In this document: positions 27,810 to 36,636 of the stretch, piece after piece
Layout of the letters: each line of letters begins with the position of its first letter
Position numbering within the stretch: the first letter of the stretch is position 1
Origin: Spirochaetes bacterium GWE1_32_154
GTDB taxonomy: Bacteria > Spirochaetota > GWE2-31-10
Assembly: GCA_001829315.1 (NCBI GenBank)
Contig: MIAY01000039.1
Span: 85,702-149,701 of the forward strand
Direction of reading: 5' to 3'
DNA: 64,000 bases
Translations under genes and position numbers: made by a program
Notes under the pieces: generated by a model
The model's input: the letters and a program-made list of their open reading frames with translations, nothing else
What the model was told of the DNA's origin: nothing
The model's database searches: none

Positions 27810-28976
27810 TTATTTTTTTTCTTCAGAAGAATGAGAATATCCCTTAATTACTATTGCAATAAAGAGTGTAATGAAAATAATTATCCCATAAATGCCATAT
27901 ATTGTTTGTAAACCAAAAAAATCCGATATTATACCGAGAATAAACGCAAATACAACATTTCCTGCTACGTTAACAGCAATGAATGTATTGTTGAGCGTAA
28001 TTTTTTCATGCTCTTCTCCCGAGTTTACAAACTGAGTGCTTAAAACAGGAAATAAAATACTGTGACCAATACCGTATAGAAAACCTGTTACAACAAGCTG
28101 AAAGTCATTGTGAAGAAAAAATAAATTGATAAGTGACAATAAAATTGTTGTAAATGACAGTATAATTAATGTTTTGTATTTTAATATTTCAAGTATTTTA
28201 TAGAAAACAATTCTAAAGAAAATTGCAACAATTGAGAATGTTGTAAAAAATAATGACAGATTTGGTTTCCCAAGTTTTATTGTCGTGTAATTTGGAAGAA
28301 ACGAAACAATAACACCAAATGCACCGCCATAAATAAATGAAAAAAATATCAATGATTTCAGATTTGTTCTTTTTATGATTGTTATAAAATGTTCAGATAT
28401 TGTATTTCTATGAATATTTTCCGGGATTTTTAACACAATTATCCATACAATAACAAATAGTGCAATTATCATACCTGAAAGAAACAATGCATATCCGTCA
28501 AAATGTTTTATAACATTTTCGCCGATGAACGCCCCGACAGGATTGGACAGTATGCCTGAAACACCAAAGAAAGCAATGCCGCGAACCCTTTTGTCGTATG
28601 GAAGAATATCATACATTATATTCATATTTATAGTGTAACCGAAAAAATAGGATATTGACGAAGTAATTCGCAACATAAAAAGCAATACCAGGTTATCGTG
28701 AAAAATAAACGACCCGCCCATTGATATGACAAATAATAAATGGGCAGCTATTAACACCGGTTTTCGTGGAAGGGTGTTTGCAATTTTGCCAAAAAACAAT
28801 ACATATCCCATAAGCATAAATGATGTTATATTCATAAAAAGCCCGATATAGCCATTGGTTGCACCAAGACCTTTTAAATAGGACGGAAGCATATTAATAG
28901 AGGCGTGTGACAAAAAGAATATAAAATTTAATATAAATATACCGGCAAATGACAGTTTATATTTTTTTTGTTCCAT
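27810..28976 (-). CDS. Major facilitator superfamily transporter
   Basis: The 388-residue product has 12 predicted membrane helices in two halves of six. Motif A-like sequence GKIANTLPRKPVLIAAH lies in the 2-3 loop. The protein resembles MFS exporters of the YfcJ/YhhS-like groups; the substrate is unknown. It lies 130 bases downstream of tonB on the same strand, separated by a hairpin, so it may be expressed independently of the TonB operon. Confidence 0.8.
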   Translation of the reverse strand: MEQKKYKLSFAGIFILNFIFFLSHASINMLPSYLKGLGATNGYIGLFMNITSFMLMGYVLFFGKIANTLPRKPVLIAAHLLFVISMGGSFIFHDNLVLLFMLRITSSISYFFGYTINMNIMYDILPYDKRVRGIAFFGVSGILSNPVGAFIGENVIKHFDGYALFLSGMIIALFVIVWIIVLKIPENIHRNTISEHFITIIKRTNLKSLIFFSFIYGGAFGVIVSFLPNYTTIKLGKPNLSLFFTTFSIVAIFFRIVFYKILEILKYKTLIILSFTTILLSLINLFFLHNDFQLVVTGFLYGIGHSILFPVLSTQFVNSGEEHEKITLNNTFIAVNVAGNVVFAFILGIISDFFGLQTIYGIYGIIIFITLFIAIVIKGYSHSSEEKK

Positions 28977-29057
28977 CTCTAAACCCTGTGTACTAAGAGA
29001 ATAATTGTATGTGATAATTGCATATTGGTAATTTTTAGTAAAGAATATTCAAAAATC

Positions 29058-29103
29058 AGCCACCCCTTTTAGAAATAAATTTACATTTCAGTAAGGGTGG
29101 GGG
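29058..29103 (-). terminator. Possible terminator after the TonB operon
   Basis: On the minus strand, CCACCCTT pairs with AAGGGGTGG across a loop of about 20 bases, and TTTTTG follows. It lies directly after the tonB stop and before the MFS gene. The long loop lowers confidence. Confidence 0.5.
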
Positions 29104-29106
29104 ATT

Positions 29107-29703
29107 TTATTTAAGCGTAAATCGAATGGGATATCTGAAAATAACAGCTACCGGAACACCGTTTGATTTTGCAGGTATACATTTCATACCAAGAACAGCG
29201 TTTTTTGCAGCTTCACCAAAACCATACCCCGGGTCTTTAATAATATCTACTTTTCGTATTGCACCTAACTGGTCAATATACAATTGTAAATATACAACAC
29301 CTTCAATGCCCTGTCTTAATGCAAGGGGAGGGTAGATCATTCGTGATTTAATTTCACCTGTCGGTATAACGGGAACATCGGATATTTTATGTTGAGGCAG
29401 ATAATCAATATCCATCTCTTTGATTTCTTTATCAGTTGCAATAATCTCATCTGCTACACTATCCTGTTTGGTAACTTCAACAACATCCTCTTTTTTTTCT
29501 TCAACTTTTGGTTTCGGCGGTGGCGGGATATATTCTTCGATGTCAACAACTTTAAATATGGTGCTGTCTTCCCGTTCCTGCGATGCTTGTGTTGAAAAAC
29601 TAATTAAAAGAATTGCAGCAACATGAATACCGATTGTGACTGAGAAAACTATTTTCCGTAAATTCTTTTTTATAAAAATATATAGTATTGCACTTTTATT
29701 CAT
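29107..29703 (-). CDS. tonB: Energy transducer TonB
   Basis: TonB couples the inner-membrane proton motive force to outer-membrane receptors. The 198-residue product has an N-terminal membrane anchor (about residues 17-37), a proline/lysine linker with IPPPPKPKVEEKKED and a C-terminal TonB domain (about 110-198) with YPPLALRQGIEGVVYLQLYID and a terminal IRFTLK. It is last in the operon of receptor, lipoprotein, ExbB, ExbD, ExbD and TonB. The gap to exbD is 7 bases. Confidence 0.9.
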   Translation of the reverse strand: MNKSAILYIFIKKNLRKIVFSVTIGIHVAAILLISFSTQASQEREDSTIFKVVDIEEYIPPPPKPKVEEKKEDVVEVTKQDSVADEIIATDKEIKEMDIDYLPQHKISDVPVIPTGEIKSRMIYPPLALRQGIEGVVYLQLYIDQLGAIRKVDIIKDPGYGFGEAAKNAVLGMKCIPAKSNGVPVAVIFRYPIRFTLK

Positions 29704-29710
29704 ATTTCAC

Positions 29711-30109
29711 CTAATCCTTTACTACAAGTGATACGACTCTATGCTGTAAGAGCCTCAGGATATTCATAATGTCGTCAATATTCTTGTATTTTGTCTTTTT
29801 ATCAGCAATTATATGAATTCGTATACCTGGTTTTTCAATAATGCTATCTACTATTACTTTTTCAAGTGCATTAATCTGTATTACTTCACCTTTGTAAAAT
29901 ATCACACCCTTATCATCAACCCATATTTCGAGATTTTGTTTATCCTGCGTTACTTCATAATTAGCAGCTTCAGGGTAACTTATTTTTATCTCTCTTCTAT
30001 AATTGATGAGTGAAATAACCATTATAAAAATAAGCAACAGGAATGCAATATCAGACATTGAGCTTATCGGAATGCCGGGTGCCCGGTTAACATCTCTTTT
30101 TATTTTCAT
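29711..30109 (-). CDS. exbD: ExbD/TolR family protein (second copy)
   Basis: ExbD forms the proton path with ExbB. The 132-residue product has a single membrane helix with the essential Asp in SMSDIAFLLLIFIMV (residues 17-31), preceded by a short cytoplasmic tail, and a periplasmic domain with IHIIADKKTKYKNI. It follows the other exbD by 1 base. The two copies differ strongly in their periplasmic domains, so they likely form a heteromeric complex. Confidence 0.88.
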   Translation of the reverse strand: MKIKRDVNRAPGIPISSMSDIAFLLLIFIMVISLINYRREIKISYPEAANYEVTQDKQNLEIWVDDKGVIFYKGEVIQINALEKVIVDSIIEKPGIRIHIIADKKTKYKNIDDIMNILRLLQHRVVSLVVKD

Positions 30110-30110
30110 A

Positions 30111-30515
30111 TCAGGTACCCTTCATTTTAAATGAGAAATTTTCAACTTTCATGAGCCGTATAACGTCAATAATATCAACTACCGCCTGGTATTCAACTTC
30201 CGGGTCAATTAATAGATAGAGTGTCATGTTCGGTCTTAATTTTAATCGTTCAGTAACAAGATCCTGCAGTTTTTCTATGGTAACTGTTTCTTCATCACAA
30301 GTAATTTGTGCATCAGCTTCAATTGCAACTCGAATAATATCCTGAGTATTAACAATTTTAGATGAATTCTTTTTTGGTAAATCAAGCAAGAAACCCATAT
30401 TAACATTAAATACTGCAATGACAATGAAAAATATTATGAGTAAAAATGCAAGATCGCTGAGTGAACCTGATTCAAGTGCATTTATTACTTTCTTTTTTCT
30501 GATTTTGATTTGCAT
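30111..30515 (-). CDS. exbD: ExbD/TolR family protein (first copy)
   Basis: The 134-residue product has the ExbD layout: a basic tail, one membrane helix with SLSDLAFLLIIFFIV (conserved Asp), and a periplasmic domain with LYLLIDPEVEYQAVVDIIDV. It sits 9 bases after exbB. Paired exbD genes are known in TonB systems of Bacteroidetes, spirochaetes and others. The pair here is one gene after the other with no gap of note. Confidence 0.9.
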   Translation of the reverse strand: MQIKIRKKKVINALESGSLSDLAFLLIIFFIVIAVFNVNMGFLLDLPKKNSSKIVNTQDIIRVAIEADAQITCDEETVTIEKLQDLVTERLKLRPNMTLYLLIDPEVEYQAVVDIIDVIRLMKVENFSFKMKGT

Positions 30516-30524
30516 ACACTGACC

Positions 30525-31169
30525 TTATTTATTATTTTTTTCATGTTCCTGAATAAGAACAGTTGTTACAACATCAGTTCCCACCCGTTCAATATTTGTA
30601 ATAAACCGTTCAACAATATTGGTAAAAACATTATAAGCTGTGATTGATACAACGGCAATTATTAAACCATACGCTGTTGTTATAAGTGCTTCAAATATAC
30701 CGCCTGCGACAAGCTGGGCATTAACATCGGTTGCTTTTGCAATTGCACCGAATGCGCCGATCATACCGGAAACTGTTCCTAAGAACCCTGTTATCGGAGC
30801 AATAGAGCCCATTTCCACAAGGTAATTAAGACCCTTTTCAATATCTTTCACTTTTTTCTGGGTTTCTGCTTCAAACGCTTTTTCCATACGGTGTTCACCA
30901 AGTTTTGCCATGGTTACACCTTCAAGAATGATGTGTGCTGCTAATTTTTTCTTTTTGAATGTTTTCAAATATGCTTGCGCACCATCACGATCATCATTCT
31001 TAAGAAATTCTATGACTTTTTCTTCAATATCAGTTACTTTAAAGTCATACATTAAAAAGTAAATAGCCCGTTCGATTGTTACAGCCACGGTTACAATCGA
31101 CATAGCAAGTAACGGCCACATCGACCATCCGCCAAGTTGAAATAAACTGATTAAAGTCATTTTGTCCAT
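30525..31169 (-). CDS. exbB: MotA/TolQ/ExbB proton channel
   Basis: ExbB is the pentameric proton-channel scaffold. The start is ATG 31169, preceded by AGGAG; a longer frame to 31214 has no such site. The product (214 residues) has three membrane helices, the first in the N-terminal 40 residues (GGWSMWPLLAMSIVTVAV), and two in the C-terminal MotA/TolQ/ExbB domain with APITGFLGTVSGMIGAF and ITTAYGLIIAVVSITAYN. It starts the proton-motor part of the TonB operon. Confidence 0.93.
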   Translation of the reverse strand: MDKMTLISLFQLGGWSMWPLLAMSIVTVAVTIERAIYFLMYDFKVTDIEEKVIEFLKNDDRDGAQAYLKTFKKKKLAAHIILEGVTMAKLGEHRMEKAFEAETQKKVKDIEKGLNYLVEMGSIAPITGFLGTVSGMIGAFGAIAKATDVNAQLVAGGIFEALITTAYGLIIAVVSITAYNVFTNIVERFITNIERVGTDVVTTVLIQEHEKNNK

Positions 31170-31218
31170 TTTTTTAAACTCCTGTTTTTTTATAAATATA
31201 CTATAGTGTTGCAAAAAA

Positions 31219-32142
31219 TTATTTTTTTAAATTATCAATAATGATACAATTATTAAATTTATAATCATTATTTTTTGTCGTAACTTGTAGAACTGCTTGT
31301 GGTAAAAAGGTATCAAAGAAATAATCGTAATTATACAATGCTTTAAGTAACTTTTTACTTTCATTAAAATCTCGAAGCATTGTCCCGCTGTTTCGTACTT
31401 CTTTTAATGTTTCACCTATTACTGCATCAGTATAACTTTTTCTATACAATAAATCATCAGCAATTATAAGATCATCAGTATTGTCTAATAATGAAAGATC
31501 ATAGTGTATGTCAAGTAACTTTTTTTTATATAATGTATTTATACCATATAATTCAGGAAATAAAACCCTTTTTGTATGCGTTAAAAAATCTTCAGGTATG
31601 TTTCTATTCGGGTCGAAAAAATAATTTAGACCGGTTTGTGACGGTGCAAATTGCCCGAACCCGTCTTTCAGTTTAAGTAATTGTGCTGTTTCATAGAGGC
31701 GGTCAAATTTGTTTTTAAAACGCCCGGCACCGTCTTTATTCCGGTAGTATGTGTCAATAACACGCATCGAGCCTGATTGAATATCGATAACTTCAGGTTT
31801 GGAAATCATTTCAATAGTCATATTTTCATCATATTTTTTAATTTTTCCCTGACCGTAGAGCATTAAATTACCTTCTGTATATGATCTCCAGCCGTTCGTG
31901 ATCGTATATAAACTGTTGAAATTAAGAATGGTATCGCCACTTGCATCAAGTGATAATGCACCTTTTAGCGTTATTGACGGTAATAATGAACTTGTTATAT
32001 ATACCGTTTCCAACCCGGATTTATCGCTCATTATCGTAAGGTTTATATTTTCAAGGCTTTTTTTATCTGAATATCGCTCTTTTAGCGATAAACAACCGGA
32101 AAGCATAACACATATCATTATCATGTATAGTATATTTTTCAT
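31219..32142 (-). CDS. TonB-operon lipoprotein of unknown function
   Basis: The 307-residue product has a signal peptide ending in MLSGC at residue 17, a clear lipobox. I recognise no domain in the mature protein. Its second half has long helical stretches, and it contains FGQFAPSQTGLNYFFDPNRN and repeated KKLL patterns. It sits between the receptor gene (14 bases) and exbB, so it may be a receptor-associated surface or periplasmic lipoprotein for the same substrate. This is inference from position. Confidence 0.6.
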   Translation of the reverse strand: MKNILYMIMICVMLSGCLSLKERYSDKKSLENINLTIMSDKSGLETVYITSSLLPSITLKGALSLDASGDTILNFNSLYTITNGWRSYTEGNLMLYGQGKIKKYDENMTIEMISKPEVIDIQSGSMRVIDTYYRNKDGAGRFKNKFDRLYETAQLLKLKDGFGQFAPSQTGLNYFFDPNRNIPEDFLTHTKRVLFPELYGINTLYKKKLLDIHYDLSLLDNTDDLIIADDLLYRKSYTDAVIGETLKEVRNSGTMLRDFNESKKLLKALYNYDYFFDTFLPQAVLQVTTKNNDYKFNNCIIIDNLKK

Positions 32143-32156
32143 TGGTATCTCCTCAA

Positions 32157-34679
32157 TTAGAAATTAACGGTAAAACCGATTGACGGTAATGGTGCGCCTA
32201 TATCAAAATTAGCTTCTGTTCCTCTTTTATCATCTCCTGAGAACATATCAGTTTCCATTGCAGCCTTTGGACTATAGAGCGGAGCGAAGAGGTCTTCAAC
32301 TCCTGCATAAATTTCAACATACACTTTGCTGTTTGGTATATAAAAATTAAATGTAACTTTAAGATCAAACGGTATTGAAATTTCTGTTCTCAAAGTATCA
32401 CTATAGGTATAATTTTTTGCATATAACTCAAGAATATTTCCTTTCTGGTCATAAGCCCAAAACATTTGTGTTTCGCTTGCTTCCTTTTGTGGTTTACCTG
32501 ATGCAATTGATAATTTTGATGTAATTGTAAAGAAATCAGTCGGTCTTGCATTCAAAATGAGGTTCATAGAATGAAATCTGTGATATCTCGGATAGTACCA
32601 TATCCCGACCGGGTCATTTCGTAAATTAAAAGACATACCATCGGTTGACGGATTGAACATTCGTATATCACAGTAAGAATATGATAAAGAACCATCCAGG
32701 TACGGTGACATTTTTCTTTCTATTGAAAGATCGAAACCGGTAGAATATCCATAACCATCTGAATGACTTACAATTTTTCCATTATTATTAGGGGGTGTAT
32801 TCATATAAAATCGATCAAATTGATATTTGAAATAACCTTCTGCTTTTACTTTGATATTGAATGGAAATAATGTTTCAATACCTGTTACGACAGTGAGGGT
32901 TTTTCCTATTGGCATAGTAAAATCTTCAAGTCCGAATGATTTTTCATATGCAACAAGTTCTGCCGGAGCTTTACTGAAAAGACCAACGCCAAGACTGAAT
33001 GTCATTGTTTCAAATACATTGTTTGGTTTAAAGGGAGTTAAAAAGAAATTTAATCGCGGTTCAGGTACGGGATACACTTGTAAATCATATTCCTCACCGT
33101 TTTGAGTTTTACCAAAAAGTGCTACATGATCTGTTCTCATACCAATTTCAATATCAAATATTTCAGGAATTACTTTGAAATCAAAATTCATATATGCAAA
33201 TGAAGAAAGTATTGATTTATCTTCTTTACTGATTGAATAAGTAAACGGTTCGTAAACTGGTAGTCCGTTTTTAAAACCTACGGAGTATATTTCTCCGCCA
33301 CCACTATAGTTTACCCATTGATATATACCGCCAAGTCCGATGCTGAACATAATTCTATCAGTAATTGTTACATCAGTATCAAATCTACCTTGAGCACTGT
33401 GATCAGCATCGCCCTCTCCAAATTGTGATGAGTTGTCCATTTGAAATGAATCAGGTAGTGTGGTTCCAATAACCGGAAGGGTTGCAAAGTATTCTTTAAA
33501 TTTATCACTGTATTTTCTTGTACCTTTTACTAAAAAGTTCCCTTTTATATCTGATTTGTGATACTCATATCCGCCAAGAAAGTGCATAAACACTTTATCT
33601 CCCGGTAATATCACTTTAAAACCTGTATTAACAAAGCCACTGAAGTTTACCCAGCTGAAATTACTTGTTGTAACAATATGAGTTGCTTCAGTCTGCCCGG
33701 GAGGGCTTGCAATCATACTTATACCATCAGCACCGACAAACCCGTTTATATACCACTCAAAACGGTCAACCGGTTTAATATACCATTTAAAGTAACCGTC
33801 ATAAATATATGGTGAACGGGTAAAATTGAGACCCTGTTGATCAACCAGTGGTTTTACCATCAAAAGCGGTAAGTCCTGACTTGTCAGTCGACCTCCGATG
33901 TATAAACCCGATTTTTCATTAACAATTGGTGTTTGCAATAATACTTCAGCAGTCATCATTGATAAGACAACCTGCAGTTTTACACCATCATTAGGGGTAA
34001 TTGTGTTTACTTCCATAAGACCGCTCATGGCAGGGCCGTATTTTGCAGAGAAAATACCGGCAGAGAACTTTAATGAATCAACAATGTTCGGGTTGAATAT
34101 TGAAAAACCACCACCCCAATGCCACGGGTAACGAACGACAAAGCCATCTAAAACGGTAGTAAGATCATTTGGTTCGCCACCACGAACAGAGAAATTAGGA
34201 CTGAACTTCCCGGCATACACAACACCGGGAAGGGTTTTTACTGTTGACATGACATCCTGCATCGGACCGGACATCGCTGTTGATTTCATTTCGTTTTTTT
34301 CAACAACTTTAGACACACCGACCTTTTCATCGGTTTTACCCGGTGCTTTTCCTTCTATAATAAGTTCTTTACCTTCAAGTACAAATTCCATGGATAAACC
34401 GATTTTCAGCGTGTTTACATCCGGAGCGATAATAACTTTTCTACTTTGATATCCGACATAGTCGGCAATAACCATAATTTGTTCATTAGAATCAATTTGT
34501 AAAATAGTATCACCATTTTGATCGGTATATGCAATTCTGCCTGATTTTGGCTCAATCAACTTAACCCCTTCAAGCGGAATATCAATATCACGGTCAAAAA
34601 CATTAATTGAAATATCTTTTCCAAAAACAACAGATAATGATAGTAATATAAACAAAATAACTGATACACTTTTTTTCAT
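32157..34679 (-). CDS. TonB-dependent outer membrane receptor
   Basis: The 840-residue product is an outer-membrane receptor. I start it at ATG 34679, giving a signal peptide MKKSVSVILFILLSLSVVFG; the frame is open 11 codons further but lacks signal character. A carboxypeptidase-D-like beta sandwich (about 20-95) precedes the plug (about 100-230), in which SVRGGEPNDLTTVLDGFVV and YGPAMSGLMEVNT are visible. The barrel fills the rest and ends in GFTVNF, a terminal-Phe beta signal. The N-terminal CarboxypepD domain is common in SusC-like and related receptors. The substrate is unknown. It opens a five-gene transport operon plus lipoprotein. Confidence 0.9.
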   Translation of the reverse strand: MKKSVSVILFILLSLSVVFGKDISINVFDRDIDIPLEGVKLIEPKSGRIAYTDQNGDTILQIDSNEQIMVIADYVGYQSRKVIIAPDVNTLKIGLSMEFVLEGKELIIEGKAPGKTDEKVGVSKVVEKNEMKSTAMSGPMQDVMSTVKTLPGVVYAGKFSPNFSVRGGEPNDLTTVLDGFVVRYPWHWGGGFSIFNPNIVDSLKFSAGIFSAKYGPAMSGLMEVNTITPNDGVKLQVVLSMMTAEVLLQTPIVNEKSGLYIGGRLTSQDLPLLMVKPLVDQQGLNFTRSPYIYDGYFKWYIKPVDRFEWYINGFVGADGISMIASPPGQTEATHIVTTSNFSWVNFSGFVNTGFKVILPGDKVFMHFLGGYEYHKSDIKGNFLVKGTRKYSDKFKEYFATLPVIGTTLPDSFQMDNSSQFGEGDADHSAQGRFDTDVTITDRIMFSIGLGGIYQWVNYSGGGEIYSVGFKNGLPVYEPFTYSISKEDKSILSSFAYMNFDFKVIPEIFDIEIGMRTDHVALFGKTQNGEEYDLQVYPVPEPRLNFFLTPFKPNNVFETMTFSLGVGLFSKAPAELVAYEKSFGLEDFTMPIGKTLTVVTGIETLFPFNIKVKAEGYFKYQFDRFYMNTPPNNNGKIVSHSDGYGYSTGFDLSIERKMSPYLDGSLSYSYCDIRMFNPSTDGMSFNLRNDPVGIWYYPRYHRFHSMNLILNARPTDFFTITSKLSIASGKPQKEASETQMFWAYDQKGNILELYAKNYTYSDTLRTEISIPFDLKVTFNFYIPNSKVYVEIYAGVEDLFAPLYSPKAAMETDMFSGDDKRGTEANFDIGAPLPSIGFTVNF

Positions 34680-34796
34680 AAAACCCCCGGTACCGCTCAA
34701 GAAAAGATGCAATGCGTTTTAAAAGCAAGTTTTGTGCCACATTGTCTCTCTGGACTTATACTTCATTGAAACAGAGCATAATGATGTATGAAATAT

Positions 34797-34823
34797 ACAA
34801 TGTCGCAAATTTGGCGACATTGT
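34797..34823. promoter_or_regulatory. Operator-like palindrome upstream of the TonB operon
   Basis: ACAATGTCGC and GCGACATTGT flank a 7-base centre (AAATTTG), giving a perfect 10-base inverted repeat. It lies 118 bases upstream of the receptor start and about 100 bases upstream of the pentapeptide gene on the other strand. A similar half-site CCACATTGT occurs at about 34737. No T-run follows, so an operator is more likely than a terminator. The regulator is unknown. Confidence 0.55.
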
Positions 34824-34921
34824 AGTCAAAAAGTACAACGCAAGCACTTTTGTAAAAACACTTGATTTGTAGCACGGTATAGTATACAATATTATTGCAA
34901 ACAATTCATAGGATTTTCATA

Positions 34922-35500
34922 ATGGATTTTAGTAAAAGCGATTTTAATAGTATTGAAATCAATTCAGAAGATTTTTCAGATAAAGATCTGTCCGGCAAGT
35001 CTTTTTATAAGTGCACTTTTACCGGTTGTAAATTCACTAACGCTGTTTTAAATGATACCGAGTTTGAAAATTGTGTATTTACAGAGTGCGATTTTGCCAA
35101 TCCTGTTATTGTTAATGCAAAGTTTCTGGATTCAAAGTATATTGAATGCAGACTATTAGGGTTAAATTTTTATTTATGCAGTCAATTTGCATTTATTGTT
35201 TCATTTGAAAAATGTATATTGAGTAACTGTAATTTCAATAATTTGAAAATGAAAAAAGCTCAATTTATACAATGTGAAATTTCAGAATGTTATTTTCAGG
35301 AAACATATCTTGCTGAGGCGGTATTTGAAGGTTCAAATTTTAGAAATACACTATTTCATTCGACAGATCTTGAAAAATCTTCATTTCGAAATGCTCACGG
35401 GTATGAGATAGATCCGAGGACAAATAAAATCAGAAAAGCCCGATTTACTGCCCCCGACGTTTTAAATTTATTGAATGGATTTGATATTGTTATTTCATAG
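34922..35500 (+). CDS. Pentapeptide repeat protein
   Basis: The 192-residue product has tandem A(D/N)LXX-type repeats through most of its length: DLSGKSFYKCTFTGCKF, NAVLNDTEFENCVF, DFANPVIVNAKF and later AEAVFEGSNFRNTLF. These form a right-handed quadrilateral beta-helix. Some relatives (Qnr, MfpA) protect DNA gyrase, but here it may simply be a cytoplasmic repeat protein; the C-terminal part is short and there is no gyrase-type loop I can identify. The start is ATG 34922 behind AGGA, not the TTG at 34895. Confidence 0.82.
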   Translation: MDFSKSDFNSIEINSEDFSDKDLSGKSFYKCTFTGCKFTNAVLNDTEFENCVFTECDFANPVIVNAKFLDSKYIECRLLGLNFYLCSQFAFIVSFEKCILSNCNFNNLKMKKAQFIQCEISECYFQETYLAEAVFEGSNFRNTLFHSTDLEKSSFRNAHGYEIDPRTNKIRKARFTAPDVLNLLNGFDIVIS

Positions 35501-35509
35501 AGCTTTTCA

Positions 35510-35644
35510 TTATTTCGGTTTGGTCGTTTCAACCATTAGTTTTGCAACCGCAACAAGCATAAATCGATGATGACTATCCAGTAATTCAAAATATTTCAAC
35601 AAATCTTCTTTTTGTTTTTGTAAGGATTCCTGATCAGTTTTCAT
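35510..35644 (-). CDS. Small helical protein, 44 residues
   Basis: A short frame with an ideal AAGGAG ribosome binding site 7 bases before its ATG encodes a 44-residue protein. It is one amphipathic, charged helix (KQKEDLLKYFELLDSHHRF) followed by a second (MLVAVAKLMVET). Its composition resembles a bacterial coding sequence rather than random DNA. It lies between the pentapeptide and inositol-phosphatase genes on the other strand. No family is recognised. Confidence 0.5.
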   Translation of the reverse strand: MKTDQESLQKQKEDLLKYFELLDSHHRFMLVAVAKLMVETTKPK

Positions 35645-35761
35645 AATAATCTCCTTCGTTTAAGTATCGGAGATCATCGTCATAAGAAGTATTCTTTATT
35701 CAATTTTTTTAATCAATTCTTGCATTTTTTTGAATTTACAGATACTATGAAAGAGGGCTCT

Positions 35762-36610
35762 ATGAATACACTGAATGAGTTTGATTTATTAATATACAAT
35801 ACTGCAGTTGAAGCTGCAATGAAAGCCGGAGAATTAATTAAAACACAATATCATGAATTTATTGCTGTTGAAACAGAGTTTGCTCATGATTTAAAACTTG
35901 ATATAGATAGAAAAGCCGAAAAGGCTATCATTGATATAATTGAGTCACATTATAGCGATCATTCAATAATTACTGAAGAGGATGGAATTAAAGTAAAATC
36001 CGGTGAATATTGCTGGATTATCGATCCGTTAGATGGCAGTGTTAATTATTATTACGGTTTGCCGTATTTTTGTACCTGTATTGCCTGTTATAAAATATCT
36101 CCGGCATCTGTTTCACGTCTTGCTGAGGGGAAAAAGATGGGAAATCCCGGTGAACCGGTTGCGGGTGTTGTTTTTTCCCCGGTGAGTAGTGAGTTATATA
36201 CAGCATTCAAGGGTAAAGGGGCATTTAGAAACGGGGTGAGATTATCTGCTGATACGAAGAGAAAACTATCAGAGGTGATTGTAATCATGAGTACGGGAAG
36301 TACGCCGGATATTATAAATAAATCGCTTTGTATAGCCAATAAATTTGCTTTGTGTGCCAGGAAAGTGAGAATGTTTGGTGCAACCGGTCTGGATATAGTT
36401 AATGTGGCATCAGGAACAGCCGGTGTTTTTATTCAGAAGGGAACAAATTTGTGGGATTTTGCGGCTTCGAGAGTTATATTAGAAGAGGCCGGCGGTGAAA
36501 TAAAGTATATTGAAACTGATGCGGGGAAGTGGGATGTTGTAGCGAGTAATCCTGCAATTTCAGGTGAAGTTGATGAGATTTTGAAAAGCTGCGGTTTTTA
36601 TGAAGACTAA
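35762..36610 (+). CDS. Inositol monophosphatase family protein
   Basis: The 282-residue product has the Li+-sensitive phosphatase fold. The metal-binding motifs are present: TEEDG near residue 75 (Glu), IIDPLDGSVNYYYGLP near residues 85-100 (Asp residues) and the C-terminal NLWDFAASRVILEEAGG (Asp). It could act on inositol phosphates, FBP or PAP/3'-nucleotides; sequence alone does not say. I start at ATG 35762, behind GAGGG; the TTG at 35720 extends the frame without a ribosome site. Confidence 0.88.
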   Translation: MNTLNEFDLLIYNTAVEAAMKAGELIKTQYHEFIAVETEFAHDLKLDIDRKAEKAIIDIIESHYSDHSIITEEDGIKVKSGEYCWIIDPLDGSVNYYYGLPYFCTCIACYKISPASVSRLAEGKKMGNPGEPVAGVVFSPVSSELYTAFKGKGAFRNGVRLSADTKRKLSEVIVIMSTGSTPDIINKSLCIANKFALCARKVRMFGATGLDIVNVASGTAGVFIQKGTNLWDFAASRVILEEAGGEIKYIETDAGKWDVVASNPAISGEVDEILKSCGFYED

Positions 36611-36636
36611 CAATTGAGATTGAAGGTGGCATATTT

